64,000 bases of DNA. Source: Ctena decussata. Taxonomy: Eukaryota > Mollusca > Bivalvia > Lucinida > Lucinidae. The notes beneath the pieces are model-generated. The model did not search any database. It was given only the letters and a program-made list of their open reading frames with translations, and was not told where the DNA came from. The stretch spans positions 5,463,501 to 5,527,500 of the forward strand of contig OZ022498.1 of assembly GCA_963989385.1 (NCBI GenBank), given 5' to 3'. Shown piece by piece: positions 32,237-42,835 of this stretch (position 1 is the first letter of the stretch; the number at the start of each line of letters is the position of its first letter). Both the position numbers and the translations under genes were made by a program.

Positions 32237-34643
32237 TTTTTTTAGCTCACCTGAGCCAGCGGCTCCGGGGGAGCTTATAGGATGGTAAGGCTCCGGCGTC
32301 CGTCGTCCGTCGTCCGTCGTCCGTCCGTCCGTCCGTCCGTCCACAATTTCAAACGACTTCTCCTCTGTAACCGCTGGGCCAATTGTAACCAAATTTCATA
32401 TAGAGCCTCCTGGGACCTTAGGAACGAAAAGTTGTTCAAACGGTCCTGGTCACATGACCAACATGGCCGCCACGCCCATATATGGTAAAAACCTAAAAAA
32501 ATCTTCTTCTCCCGAACCAATAGGCCGATGGCCTTGAAACTTGGTATGTAGCATCGGGTACGCGAGTACTACCAAGATTGTTCAAATTATGACCTTGGGT
32601 TGACCTTGACCTTTTTAACGGCAAGGTCAAATTTGCTTCCTTGTGCTTTTATATGGCAAAATGCTAGAACATAAGATATCTTGGAAACTGTTGCAGATTT
32701 TGGGCTAAAAACCAGTATCTACAGTCATCTTAATGAGTATGTGAAGATTTATGACTTTAAGAGGTCAAGGTCATTCTTTGACCTTTGACCCAGAACTCTC
32801 ATATTTTGACAATTTCGAACAATCTCCTCAACAGCCACTGAGCCAATTGAAACCAAATTTCATATAGAGCCTCCAGAGGTTGAGGGAACAAAAATTTATT
32901 CATACCATCCAGGTCACATGACCAACATGGCGGCCACGCCCATATATGGTAAAAACCTTTAAAAATCTTCTTCTCCAGAACCAATTGCACGATGGCCTTG
33001 AAACTTGGTATGTAGCATTGGGTACTCGAGTACTATCAAGATTGTTCAAATTATGCCCTTGGGTTGACCTTGACCATTTTACTGCAAGGTCAAATATGGG
33101 AAAATGCTAGAACATATGATTTCATGAAAAATTTTGAAAAGTAAGGCCAAAAATTGGTAAATGCAGTTGAGTACATGAAGATTTATGAGTGTAAGAGGTC
33201 AAGGTCATTCTTTGACCTTTGACCCAGAAGTCTCATATTTTGACATTTTCAAACAATCTTCTCCAAAGCCACTGGGCCAATTGTAACCAAATTTCATATA
33301 GAGAGTCCAGGGGTTGAGGGAATGAAATTTTGTTCAAAAGGTTCAGGTCACATGACCAACATGGCCGCCATGCCCATATATGGTAAAAACATTTTAAAAA
33401 TCTTTTTTTCCAGAACCAGTTGACCGATGGCCTTGAAACTTGGTATGAAGCATTGGGTACTCCAGTTCTATCAAGGGTGTTCAAAATGATAATCTGGTTT
33501 GACCTTGACCATTTTACGGGAAGGTCAAGTAAGGGAAAATGCTAGAACATAAGATTTCATGGAAAGTTTTGAAGATTTAGGCCTAAAAATTGGAAAATGC
33601 AGTCATCTTAATGAGTACATCAAGATTCATAAGTACAAGAGGTCAAGGTCATTCTTTGACCTTTGACCCTGAATTCTCATAGTTTGGCAATTTCTAACTT
33701 CTTTTTAAAAGCCAATTGTAACCAAATATCATATAGAGCCTTCAGGGGTTGAGGAAACGAAAATTTCTTCAAATGGTCTAGGTCACATGACCAACATGGC
33801 CGCTATGACCATATAAAGTAAAAACCTTTAAAAATCTTCTTCTCCAGAACCAGTTGACCGATGGCCTTGAAACTTGGTATGTAGCATTGGGTACTCCAGT
33901 ATTATCAAGATTGTTCAAATTATGACCTTTGCTTGACCTTGACCTTTTTATAGCAAAGTCAAATATGGCAAAATGCTACAACATAAGCTTTCATGGGAAT
34001 TTTTGAAGATTTTGGCCTAAAAATTGGTATATACAGTCATCTTAATGAGGCCATGAAGAATTATGAGTACAAGAGGTCAAGGTCATTCTTTGACCTTTGA
34101 CCCAGATCTCTCATATTTTGACATTTTCAAACATTTCCTCAAAAGCCAAAGGGCCAATTGTAGTCACATTTCATATAGAGCCTCCAGGGGTTGAGGGAAC
34201 AAAAATGTATTCAAATGGTCCAGGTCACATGACCAACATGGCCGCCATACCCATTTATGGTATAAACTTTTAATATTTCTCTTCTCCAAAACCTATGCCT
34301 ATGGCCTTGAAACTTGGTAAGTAGCATGGAGTACTAGAGTACTTCCAAGACTGTTCAAATGATGACCTTGGGTTCACCTTGACATTTTTTGCAGCATGGT
34401 CAAATATGGGAAAATGCTAGAACATAAGATTTCATGGAAAGTTTTGAAGATTTTGGTCTAAAAAATGGTATATATGGTTGTCTTAATGCGTATTAGCACA
34501 TGAAGATTTATGAGTACAAGAGGTCATGGTCAGTCTTTGACTTTTGACCCTAGACTCATATTTTGACAATTTCAGACATAAGAAAAAGCCACTTTGCCAA
34601 TTGCTCAGGTGAGCGGATCAGGGCCTCATGGCCCTCTTGTTTA
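32237..34643 (+). mobile_element. Tandem-repeat element bounded by GCTCACCTGAGC
   Basis: Opens TTTTAGCTCACCTGAGCC at about 32240, then a CGTCCGTCGTCCGTC microsatellite. Five units of about 433-466 bp follow, starting near 32345, 32809, 33242, 33685 and 34122. A partial sixth unit runs into GCTCAGGTGAGC (34603-34614) and GGGCCTCATGGCCCTCTTGT. Units share CATATAGAGCCTCCAGGGGT, GGTCACATGACCAACATGGC, ATGGCCTTGAAACTTGGTAT and GAGGTCAAGGTCATTCTTTG. The recurring minus frames (32275-32520, 32799-32990, 33233-33484) are one unit read repeatedly. This class, with a microsatellite and core repeats, is common in bivalve genomes and probably non-autonomous. Confidence 0.85.
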
Positions 34644-35009
34644 GAAATGTAGCAACCTAGCATAGAATCATAATTATAAAGCGTCTAGTTTTTCCTATTT
34701 ATTATCCAAACAGTGTACCTAAAGGCAAGCATTGTTCACACCTTTTCGCAGTGACAAAAGCAAAGGATGAATGAAATCTCTTATTTAGTGTTGTAAATTG
34801 GTTAAGCTAGGAGAGGAAAAACGCAAACAAATCGGCATTTAAACTTATTAAACAAAAGTGAATTACCCCACCCCTCTCTTCTGTCATGTTTCCAATTGTC
34901 AGTGCCTAACCGCAATCGCAATGGCATTAAAAATATTTTTGCACAATAGCTCTCAGATAGGATAGTAGAGGTATTCTATTTATTAATTTTCTAAAGGAAG
35001 CTTTACTGT
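34644..35009. other. Unassigned sequence
   Basis: AT-rich spacer. No feature was recognised. Confidence 0.35.
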
Positions 35010-35448
35010 TTCTAGAGCAGGATCTACACCAATTTTTTCAAAGAACCGTCCCGTCTTGCTCTTGTTTAGGATAATTGTTTTTCTTGCAGAAAAGATGTTT
35101 TCCGGGTTTAATATAACATGTTTGAATATCTGTTATTGAAATGTCGATCTCGGGTTTTCAGTTCCATATTCCTGTACATCGCGAAAAAGGCTTAAACTAC
35201 GTGGAAGAGTTTCAGCACTTGTAAATATAGTAAAGGTAATTCTGACAGGTTGCAAGGTCGCTTCTTTGCAATATTCTATACGGTCAAATCTTCTGGGAGT
35301 TTTATCAATGTCCGTTGATTTATTCAAATGGTTAGTGTGAGACATTTTGACAACGAAAGCTTCAAGTCGAAACTAAAATGCAAGTGGGGGGTATGCTAAG
35401 ACTTATGAAAAATTTGCATAGGTATAAAATTAATGCAACGCACCTGTA
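35010..35448 (-). repeat. Right arm of ~435-bp inverted duplication
   Basis: Inverted partner of 31514-31950. Its outer end is the complement of ACAGGTGCGTTGCATTAATT at about 35429-35448. It contains the longer open frame described next. Confidence 0.7.
35133..35345 (-). CDS. Hypothetical 70-residue protein, conserved in an inverted copy
   Basis: ATG to TAA. The N-terminal third is polar (HTNHLNKSTDIDKTPRRF), followed by RIEYCKEATLQP and the block TIFTSAETLPRSLSLFRDVQ. The last 40 residues are mirrored at 26 of 40 positions in the copy at 31707-31829, including the stop, which argues for past selection on protein. No signal peptide, membrane helix or known motif is seen. It may be a complete small protein, an exon, or part of a transposon's terminal region. 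A second candidate frame lies 5' of it on the same strand at 35542-35733. Confidence 0.45.
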   Translation of the reverse strand: MSHTNHLNKSTDIDKTPRRFDRIEYCKEATLQPVRITFTIFTSAETLPRSLSLFRDVQEYGTENPRSTFQ

Positions 35449-35541
35449 CAGTTCATTCTAGCACAGATGTAAACGTTTCTAAGAACTTTGTAATTTGATT
35501 ATAACCAATGTTTTCTAGAGAAAAGCAAATCTGGAAAATAT

Positions 35542-35733
35542 TCAGTGAGAAATTAAATGTTTCTTAATTGTTTGCCAAAGATTTATTAATGAGTAAAGCC
35601 TTTGGACTTTGTTCAATTTTCTTAGAATCTCGCTCTTACTTCTTTGAAAGCCGTTTGAGTCATCTTCAGACAAGTGATCTGTGTTATTTACATGGCCTTT
35701 TTTACTGTTAGAAAGCTCATCCAGAGATGTCAC
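35542..35733 (-). CDS. Hypothetical 63-residue frame, possible exon
   Basis: A hydrophilic product rich in Ser, Asn, Lys and Asp (NNTDHLSEDDSNGFQRSKSE) with a short basic C-terminus. It is open back to an ATCAATAACAG acceptor-like sequence at about 35736-35746. It lies 196 bases 5' of the 35133-35345 frame on the same strand, but no splice donor joining them was found. No family is recognised. May be chance. Confidence 0.25.
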   Translation of the reverse strand: MTSLDELSNSKKGHVNNTDHLSEDDSNGFQRSKSEILRKLNKVQRLYSLINLWQTIKKHLISH

Positions 35734-35876
35734 TGTTATTGATTACCTGCCTCCTACACACGAAGATGATATTTAGTGGAAAAAATATATAAAGCCGAGA
35801 ACCAAGCCACTTTATTTGGTCCATACTTAAAAGTTGAACACGTTGGCGGCCCGTTTGTGTTTTATCCATGTCATAC

Positions 35877-36905
35877 AGATAGCTGCATTTCGAATACAGA
35901 TACTTCCATAAATAAACACAGATGCCTGTATTTTTGTACTAACTCTAATTGTAATGCAGATATATGCCGTTTGCGAAAACGTGGATGGCAAAAAAAAAAC
36001 CGATTTAATTTCATTAATACTGTATAGATTTTCATGACACTTTGCATACCATAATCTGTTTCCTATACGCACTCATGGCAGGAAATTCAGAATTTTTTGA
36101 CCGTTGAATAAAAAGTTACTCTATTAATCATTTTTCCTCACAGTTTTAGACCATTCTTACACAAAAGGTAACCATAATGGTACAACAGCCATTGTTGTTC
36201 TATAGCTACTTTACTTCCATGTGGTCTGAAATGTGTTCACTCACTACTGGGTTAACATAAGGCTTTAGCGATAACTGGCCAATCACTTGCAAGGGATTTT
36301 CTAATGTTATTCTCCTATATATTAGTAAATGTCCATATAAGGGATGTACATTAATATAGTCTTTACAACTTTGGCTGTTCCAAAAATTGCACCAACCAAG
36401 CGTAAAACTTCAAAGATTGGGGACAGATTTTTACATGTACATGTAGTTGATCTGACAATTTTCTATTTAACTGTCAAAAGAGTCTGAGTTGCCTTGCATG
36501 AGTTCGTATGGGTAATAGATTGAGGTCTGCAAAGTTTCATAAAAACTTATTCAGTAGTAATTAAATTTAATCGATTTTTGCCCTCCACTTTTTCGCAAAC
36601 GGCCTATATCTATAAAACAAAACGCATCTATATTTGAAATACAGATTATTTGACCATAGCTGAAATATTTTCACGTGAGTTAGAGCAGTAAGAGATATCT
36701 GCATATCAAATACAGATGCCTGCATTTCAATGGCTGATGTCCAAATAAGGCTGATATTGATATATCAGCGTTACAATACAGATATCTCAAATTGAAAGGC
36801 AGATATTGGTAATTGAAATTTAGATATTTGAATTCTAAGCTTTACACTGATATGGGCATTTCAGTTACTGATATATGTGTTTGATTGAAACATAGATATC
36901 TCTAT
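35877..36905. mobile_element. Foldback element flanked by GATATC-palindrome repeats
   Basis: Inverted arms at about 35959-36090 and 36484-36610 align well: GCCGTTTGCGAAAA, GATTTAA(A)TT, ACTTTGCA, ACTCATG. The loop is about 390 bp. Outside the arms, on both sides (35877-35958 and 36615-36905), short words AAATACAGATATCTG and ATTTCAAATACAGATAT recur. The plus frame 35776-36027 and minus frame 35827-36072 overlap each other and read the repeats. The total is about 1 kb. Probably a non-autonomous transposon with subterminal palindromic repeats. Confidence 0.65.
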
Positions 36906-38079
36906 TCACTGCACTTATGGGAAGCTTATGCCCTCCTTGCCGATTTTACATGCATTCCGTTCACCAGTAGGCCTACCAATATGGCGGACGGCACAGTTCG
37001 CATCCTCGCAGACGAAGCATAAAACCTCGTTGATCGTTTCAAAGTAACACAAAAAGAAAAATATCATGTGGTGTATATAACTTTTTATTTGCCGCAATGT
37101 ATCTATACACTCATCCAATTTCTAAGACTCAGTAATATTTAATGAATCCTTATTTGGACAGAGCCCTATCTCTACACTCTGTCATACGCCTTTTCAGTTT
37201 TTCTAGACTAATGTACAATTTGAGAATCTGGGTTGCAAAATGAAAGCCTAACAGTAATCAGATTGCCGAATTTAGGGTTCTTAAACTTGCACATGGGTAG
37301 TTGAACTTCCATTGGGGCCTCCAGTAAATGCCCCGATCTGAAGGATGGCACACTGTTGTAATTCCTGGAAATGACAAAGAAAAGCGTGTTCGGATTGTTT
37401 ACAAATGGTAACCACTTAAATTTAATATCCCGAAATATATACCTGAACGATAAATGATTCTTTTTTCCGCCATACTGTTGACTGTGTTTCTTTTTAAAAA
37501 CAGCTAATAATTTGACAATCCTTTCACCCTCACGCATGTACAGATATTGACTGGTGATCACAACATGCTCGTTCAGTTGAGTGAATCAAACATTACTGTT
37601 TACCATAGCCTAACAACCTATGTTCTTATGTGCATGATAATGTGCTCTTTGACGTGTTAGCTTTAGCCTGAATTTAACATACACGCCTGCTTGCATTCGA
37701 TCTGTACTGTATCAACTATTTTGTCTGCCAGTATTCGGCCACCTGGACATAATATGGGGAGAGAAACTTTTTAGTTCGCCCAACAGTTGCCTATATATTC
37801 CTCTAATCATTGAAACAATTGGTGTCGGCAACCAGTTGTATAACATTGTAAATCGTGTTACCAAGTTCTAATCGTAAAGAGTCCGAGTCAGATAGATACC
37901 TGGTAACCAGATTCAAGGGCCATAAATATCAAAGAAACAGTCCTGTGAATTCTGGTCAACCCATAATGTTTCATTTTTAATGAAAAACAGTATACTCTTG
38001 CTTGCTAAAAACCTTAAGAGGGAAGTATTGGTTACTGTATTTGTTGGAAAAAAGTGGAAAATAATCAGGTTGAGAAATA
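36906..38079. other. Unassigned sequence with a 117-residue minus frame
   Basis: The minus frame 37208-37561 (117 residues, basic, with YIFRDIKFKWLPF and VRLSFCNPDSQ) has no recognised domain. Its length is only slightly unusual for this AT content. Minus frame 36915-37118 likewise. No repeat was seen. Confidence 0.3.
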
Positions 38080-38520
38080 GGAATATCTGCATTTCAAATA
38101 CAGATATCTCTTTTCGCATTATTGACATCTGTAATTTCTATAAATACAGGTATATGTATTTGGAATACAGATATATGCATTAGAAAATCTTATACCCCCA
38201 TCTAAAGTACACATATTCATATTTAATTGATTCTTGTGGATATCTGCATTTCAATAAAAATATCCGTATTTCAATAGCGGATATTTGTATTTCTAAAATA
38301 AATTGATATTTCGGATTTAACTAAAGTTATCTGCATTTGAAACGCAGACCTCTGTAAGAAAATGCAGATTTTTGTGATTCAAATTCAGATATCTCTGTTT
38401 AATAAGTAGATAGAGATATCTACATTTCAGATACAGATATCTGTATTTTAAATACGGATATCTTCATTTAAATCTAGATATCTTTAAAATGCATTTCAAA
38501 TGTAAATATCTGTATTAACT
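38080..38520. repeat. Second cluster of GATATC palindromic words
   Basis: Dense ATCTGCATTTCAAATACAGATATCTC-like variants; single words include AAATACAGATATCT, CTGTATTTTAAATACGGATA and ATCTGCATTTGAAACGCAGA. Each contains or implies the self-complementary core CAGATATCTG. Same words as 36615-36905, about 1.2 kb away. Confidence 0.75.
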
Positions 38521-38995
38521 TTGTATAAACCAAAATAGGCCGCCATAGAACACATTTTCTTAGTCTATATGACTACATCGACTGTATAAGCCTAGAAGAT
38601 CTACCAGTGTCAGATGCAAACTTCCTTAATAATAATATAAACTGACAAAACAATTCATGTAAACCTAAGAAGATCATCCGTCGGTAGCGAGATTTGTCTG
38701 ATGACTAGCATCTACGAGGTTTGATTCGGGCTGAATGCAATAGCGCTTGAAGCTGCTCCATTTAGAGTTGCAGTGGTTTTACAGTGTACTTCTGGCTTTC
38801 TTCTATCACAGAACAGTCTTCTCATATAATGATCAGATGTGATCAAATCAGAGTAGAAGGGAGAAAAAATAATGTGAAGAAAGTTAAAGTGCATTTGGAA
38901 TGCGTCAAAAATCGTAACAGGCCTGCTATGCTCTTTTACTAGTAAGGTCTGAATTTAGGTTGATTGAAGTTACGACATGTGTATCAAATTTATGA
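38521..38995. other. Unassigned sequence
   Basis: No feature was recognised. The minus frame 38712-38894 is short and domainless. Confidence 0.35.
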
Positions 38996-39864
38996 TTAAG
39001 GTGGTGATTTATGGTAAATGTAAAAATCTGCATGAAACCATAAAAAAGTAACGTATCTCCCTGAAAGTTAGCAGACTTCTTATTTTGTTGTTCTTTACAG
39101 TTTAGAATACAAAAGAGACGTACTTGCTGCTTAAAAAAGTGTTTTTATAAGGAAAGATCAAAGGGCAATTTTCTGTGAACAAATCTGAAAAAATAGTATC
39201 GTTATTGAAAATTTACGTAGTGCTGAAGGTGCATTATTGCATAAGGAAGAGCGTCCTAGCAATTATTTATTCCAACTGTTTCTCAAATTGTAATGTAGAC
39301 CAGATGAAAGCGGTAGCTTTTTCTCAAATGTTCAACCATGTACAAATTAAATGTACACTGGACGCATTTATTAAATATAGGGTAGGCAAGCATACCTATG
39401 TAAACACCTACAATATGAATAATACATTACTGACATGATCAGTGGTGTGTAGATGAAATTGTTCAACCTTGTTAAAATAGTCTCACCTGTCTCATCTGTT
39501 TGTTTTGACAATCAACTTGGACACAGACTGCATCTTTTTTTCATCTGCTCAGCCTGATAATGTGTGAAAGAGTTTGAAAAAATAATTGCTAGGACGCTCT
39601 CCATTATGCAACAAGGTACTCTAAGCACTAAGTATATTTTCAATAATGATATTATTTTTTCAGATTTATTCGCAGAAAATTACCCTTTGATCTTCTCTTA
39701 TCAAAACACTTATTAACATTAACAAATGCTGCATTTTGAGATTCTAAATTATGTGAAACAACATACAGAAGGCATCTGCTAAGTTTTGGAAAGATCAGTG
39801 TTATTTTGAGTATTTTATGCAGATTTTTGTCTTTGTCCCAAATCAGTGATTATCACCACCTTAA
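38996..39864. mobile_element. 869-bp palindromic foldback element, TTAAGGTGGTGAT ends
   Basis: Nearly the whole element is two inverted arms of about 400 bp. Ends are TTAAGGTGGTGAT and its complement at 39852-39864. Inward matches include AAAATCTGCAT, TTAGCAGA, AAGATCAAAGGG(C/T)AATTTTCTG, TCTGAAAAAATA, and AGAGCGTCCTAGCAATTATT (39248 on plus, complement near 39578-39597). The arms have diverged, so it is not a recent duplication. It shares TTAAGGTGG with the 10435-11280 element. The plus frame 39175-39438 lies in the left arm and has no domain. Confidence 0.8.
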
Positions 39865-39965
39865 GTGTCGTATATATGTTGAACTATTTCAGAAGGAAGG
39901 GCGAGGGGTGGTCGACCACAATCCGGTTAAGCATCCTAGTAATTCCATTGCTAGTCGTCTAGTCT

Positions 39966-40132
39966 AGTTGCTGAGTGGCCACCTTTTGGGAACAAGCTGC
40001 TCACTCGGTTGGCCATATGTTCTCTGTATCTTGATTATTTGTAATCTTAGTTGTTTCCAACTATGGTTTGAGGGCTGGATTTGGATTTTGATTGTTTCAG
40101 TTCCTGGTCTTTGCATACTTTTTACTTTTTTT
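39966..40132 (+). mobile_element. Penelope-like solo 3' tail
   Basis: Nearly identical to 21340-21510, from TTGCTGAGTGGCCACCTTTT to GCATACTTTTTACTTTT. The most heavily 5'-truncated of the well-matched copies. The plus frame 39968-40237 is a reading of it. Confidence 0.8.
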
Positions 40133-40189
40133 AAGGCGGCACTTCTATTTTTGTTTTTTCTTGGTTGTTTTTTTGCGTTGTTTGTAGGT

Positions 40190-40385
40190 TTGTATGTTAC
40201 TGAGATATTGTTTGTGGTGTTACGGCTAGCCCGGTGACCACCTACATGAGAAATGGCTGTTCACCTCGCTGCTCCTGGTGATGTCTTTAGTGATGTTTAA
40301 TTTTTTCCCGACATGGTGTTTTAGGTGAAATCTGGGATTGAATTGTGCCAGTTCCCGAGCATTTTCCCACCTACTTTTGTGTAAA
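40190..40385 (+). mobile_element. Diverged relative of the Penelope-like 3' tail
   Basis: Directly after the previous tail, GTTACGGCTAGCCCGGTGAC, CACCTACATGAG, GGCTGTTCACCTCGCTGCTC and GGGATTGAATTGTGCCAGTT follow in the same order as the tail's GTTGCTGAGTGGCCACC, GCTGCTCACTCGG and GGATTTTGATTGTTTCAGTT. This suggests two subfamilies in tandem or a nested insertion. Confidence 0.5.
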
Positions 40386-42358
40386 GTTACATTTTTTCAG
40401 CAGGACTAGCAAGCGTAAATGTAATTGGCCCTTGGGTGAATTGTCTAATTGTTTGCAATAGCCGCTAGTTTTCTCTTTGTTTCGGCATCGATTCGGTCAG
40501 ATACTCTTAGCGTATGCCCTATGCAAATGGTTTGTTATGGTTATTATACACCGATGAATTGTGGCGGCATCTGTCTCATTGTACAATAAAACCCACACCA
40601 AAAGCTCCATGTACCCCAGAGGTTACAAAGTTCAAATTCATTTTTCAAGCGTTTTATTTTTGACAATCAATAACATAATATCTGTTTCATAGGAGTAAAT
40701 ATGTCGCTGCCGACCTTTTCATCAGAGGTGATTTAAATCGTCAACTGTTTTTACCTTCATTTTCCCATAAGTTTTAATGCATGTGTGTGAATTAGGTCTG
40801 AGAATTCAGACTCGATTTTTTTCATCAACGCATGAAAATAATTCCAATGACGGAATGTCAATAGTAAACGATATGCAGTGAGTGTGTGTGGTCAGAGCAC
40901 TGTGGACAATACTGTACGCCAAACAACACTAATCTACTGTACAGGTAACGGGACAAAGGATGTGATAGACGGCAAGGAAAGAAATGGTTTACTATGACAA
41001 GGGAGGTTTTCAGAGACATATGGGGAAAAAAATAACACAATGACATGTGCGATAAATAACCTATTATTATAGCCTAATTAATGTGTAATTTTCATAAACT
41101 TCTGTTGCATCCCATGTGAAACGAATTGTTCACTTCGTCCGAAAATTTACTGAATCAACACTTAATACCTCTTCCATGCTTCTTTTCTGTCTGTCTTTTA
41201 TACTTTCGAAAATAATCGTTGAAGACAGAAACAAAAAATGACTCAATGTGTAGAGAGAATATTGTTAGAACTATATACTCATGAGAGTTTCCGGGATAAT
41301 GCGGTTCTCCACTGCAGATCTAAGTCGATACCAGCTTGAGGCGGAAATCTTTTCAACCGTAGGAGGGGCACTACTGCACTTTTATTCAGTTTTTCATTAT
41401 AACCCTCCCACCATCCTGATGTGACTGAAACAGTGTTGAATGAGACGTACAATAGCCAGTAATCCAAGTATTTATCAAGCTGTCGATTGCATCATGTTTT
41501 CATGTGGATATGTTTTCGATAGGATCTATAGTATGCCGTAGATTCTGTCAGCAAAGTTGCCACTTAAGCCGAAAAAATGAGCACACACCATTTTTGTGTG
41601 GTTTAATTTATAATGGCTACGAACGCGTTATCCCAGGTTACCTTCGGCAAGTGAAACTAGCATGCAGTCTTAAAGACCTGTATTTACTCGTGCATGTTAG
41701 AGTATTACATAAACAAACGCGGAGTTTATTTCAAGAGTTTCAACCTACATCACATTAGTGAATTTTTTTTGAAAGCTGATTAAGATAAGAACAATTGCGC
41801 ATGCCAGACGACAGACTAAATCACGCCTCGAAAAATAGTTAACTTTTTTTCACAGAATAACTCAAGGTAACAAAGTTATTTTAAGTCCATGAGATGGTTT
41901 TCATGAAAACCTTTTGTTATTTAAGGATTGACGAAAAAGAAAATTTCACTCATAAAAATTGTGCAGTTTGCTTGCCTTACTACAGACGTGAAATATGCCA
42001 TTCCGTATACAAAAACTGCTACCGGACGCTGAAACTTTGCTAACATTTCATTTCATCATATCAAGCCAAATCTGCAAATGACCAATCAAAACTCGGCGAA
42101 AGGCATATGTGGCCTGCACATTTCATTCATCTCAAAACAAGCTCACCGACCGTGACCCAGTTGAAATACACCCGTCTGAAAGACCCGGCTAGCCTACTAG
42201 GAAGTTTGAAAAAAACTAGACAGGTAAAAAGCCAACATTTTTTCTCTATTTCTTCAAACACTGTAATATTTATCCATCTCTGTCAGCCCAAGGCCTCTAC
42301 AGATAAAATCTGGACCTAATCAGCCTGGTGGCTTCAGAGTAGATAGAGATCCGATTTT

Positions 42359-42359
<1 letters not shown>
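40386..42359. other. Unassigned sequence
   Basis: Frames at 40858-41046 and 41279-41467 on minus and 41504-41758 and 42107-42319 on plus are short, overlap no repeat and show no recognisable domain. No RNA gene was seen. Confidence 0.4.
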
Positions 42360-42392
<33 letters not shown>

Positions 42393-42545
42393 TTCAATCT
42401 CCCAGCTAGCGGATATTACCTGTGAAATTCGGGCCCAGTTAAGAGGAGATGTTGTTTCAAAGTGTTGACGACAGACGACGACGACAACGGACAACAGCAT
42501 ATCCTTTAAGCTCTCCTCGGGCCTTCGGCTCTGGTGAGCTAACAA
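42360..42545 (-). repeat. GCTCACC-type element end with 31-A tract
   Basis: A 31-base A run (42360-42390) precedes sequence that, on minus, begins TTAGCTCACCAGAGCCGAAG and then GTCCGTTGTCGTCGTCGTCT, the same opening as the 32237 element. Minus frame 42297-42545 reads the T run as polyphenylalanine and is rejected as a gene. Confidence 0.6.
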
Positions 42546-42574
42546 AAAAGTGGCAAAGTTGATATCGACATGGT

Positions 42575-42835
42575 AAGTTGGTTGGTTGGATATTTTGGGT
42601 TTCGATGGGCCTTTGAGACAGTATTTCAGTCTATATTTGGCCGTTCAGAGAGAGGGTAAAGAAATGAAGAAATGATTGAGGAGAGAAAACAATCCAAGTA
42701 AACCCCGCCCGGCACATACTGTAGACACAGTTGGCCCTTGTCCTACTTTTATCCAAATAATTAGGACGCCCCGGCACTGGAAGTTATAACCAGCACCATC
42801 ACCTGACCACCACCCTCGACATGGTAAGAAATACA
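42575..42835. mobile_element. Dispersed SINE-like repeat R2, copy 1
   Basis: Shares GGTTGGTTGG, GGCCTTTGAGACAGTATTTCAGTCTATAT (as consecutive short matches), CAAAACAATCC-like text, GGCCCTTGTCCTAC and GGACGCCCCGGCAC with 58375-58630. No tRNA head was identified. Non-coding. Confidence 0.7.

Noticed and set aside
32275..33484. Three similar minus frames with a YHIWAWRPCWSCD motif
   Set aside because: They recur because the tandem units of the 32237-34643 element recur; frames begin and end irregularly and have no domain.
37208..37561. 117-residue minus frame as a gene
   Set aside because: No domain, no homologous copy, and weak start context; kept only as a note in the interval entry.
35877..38520. 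CRISPR-like array from the repeated ATCTGTATTT words
   Set aside because: Words vary in length and spacing, are palindromic, and lie in animal DNA; there are no regular spacers.
42297..42545. 82-residue minus frame with a polyphenylalanine run
   Set aside because: The run comes from the 31-A tract and the rest is a repeat end.
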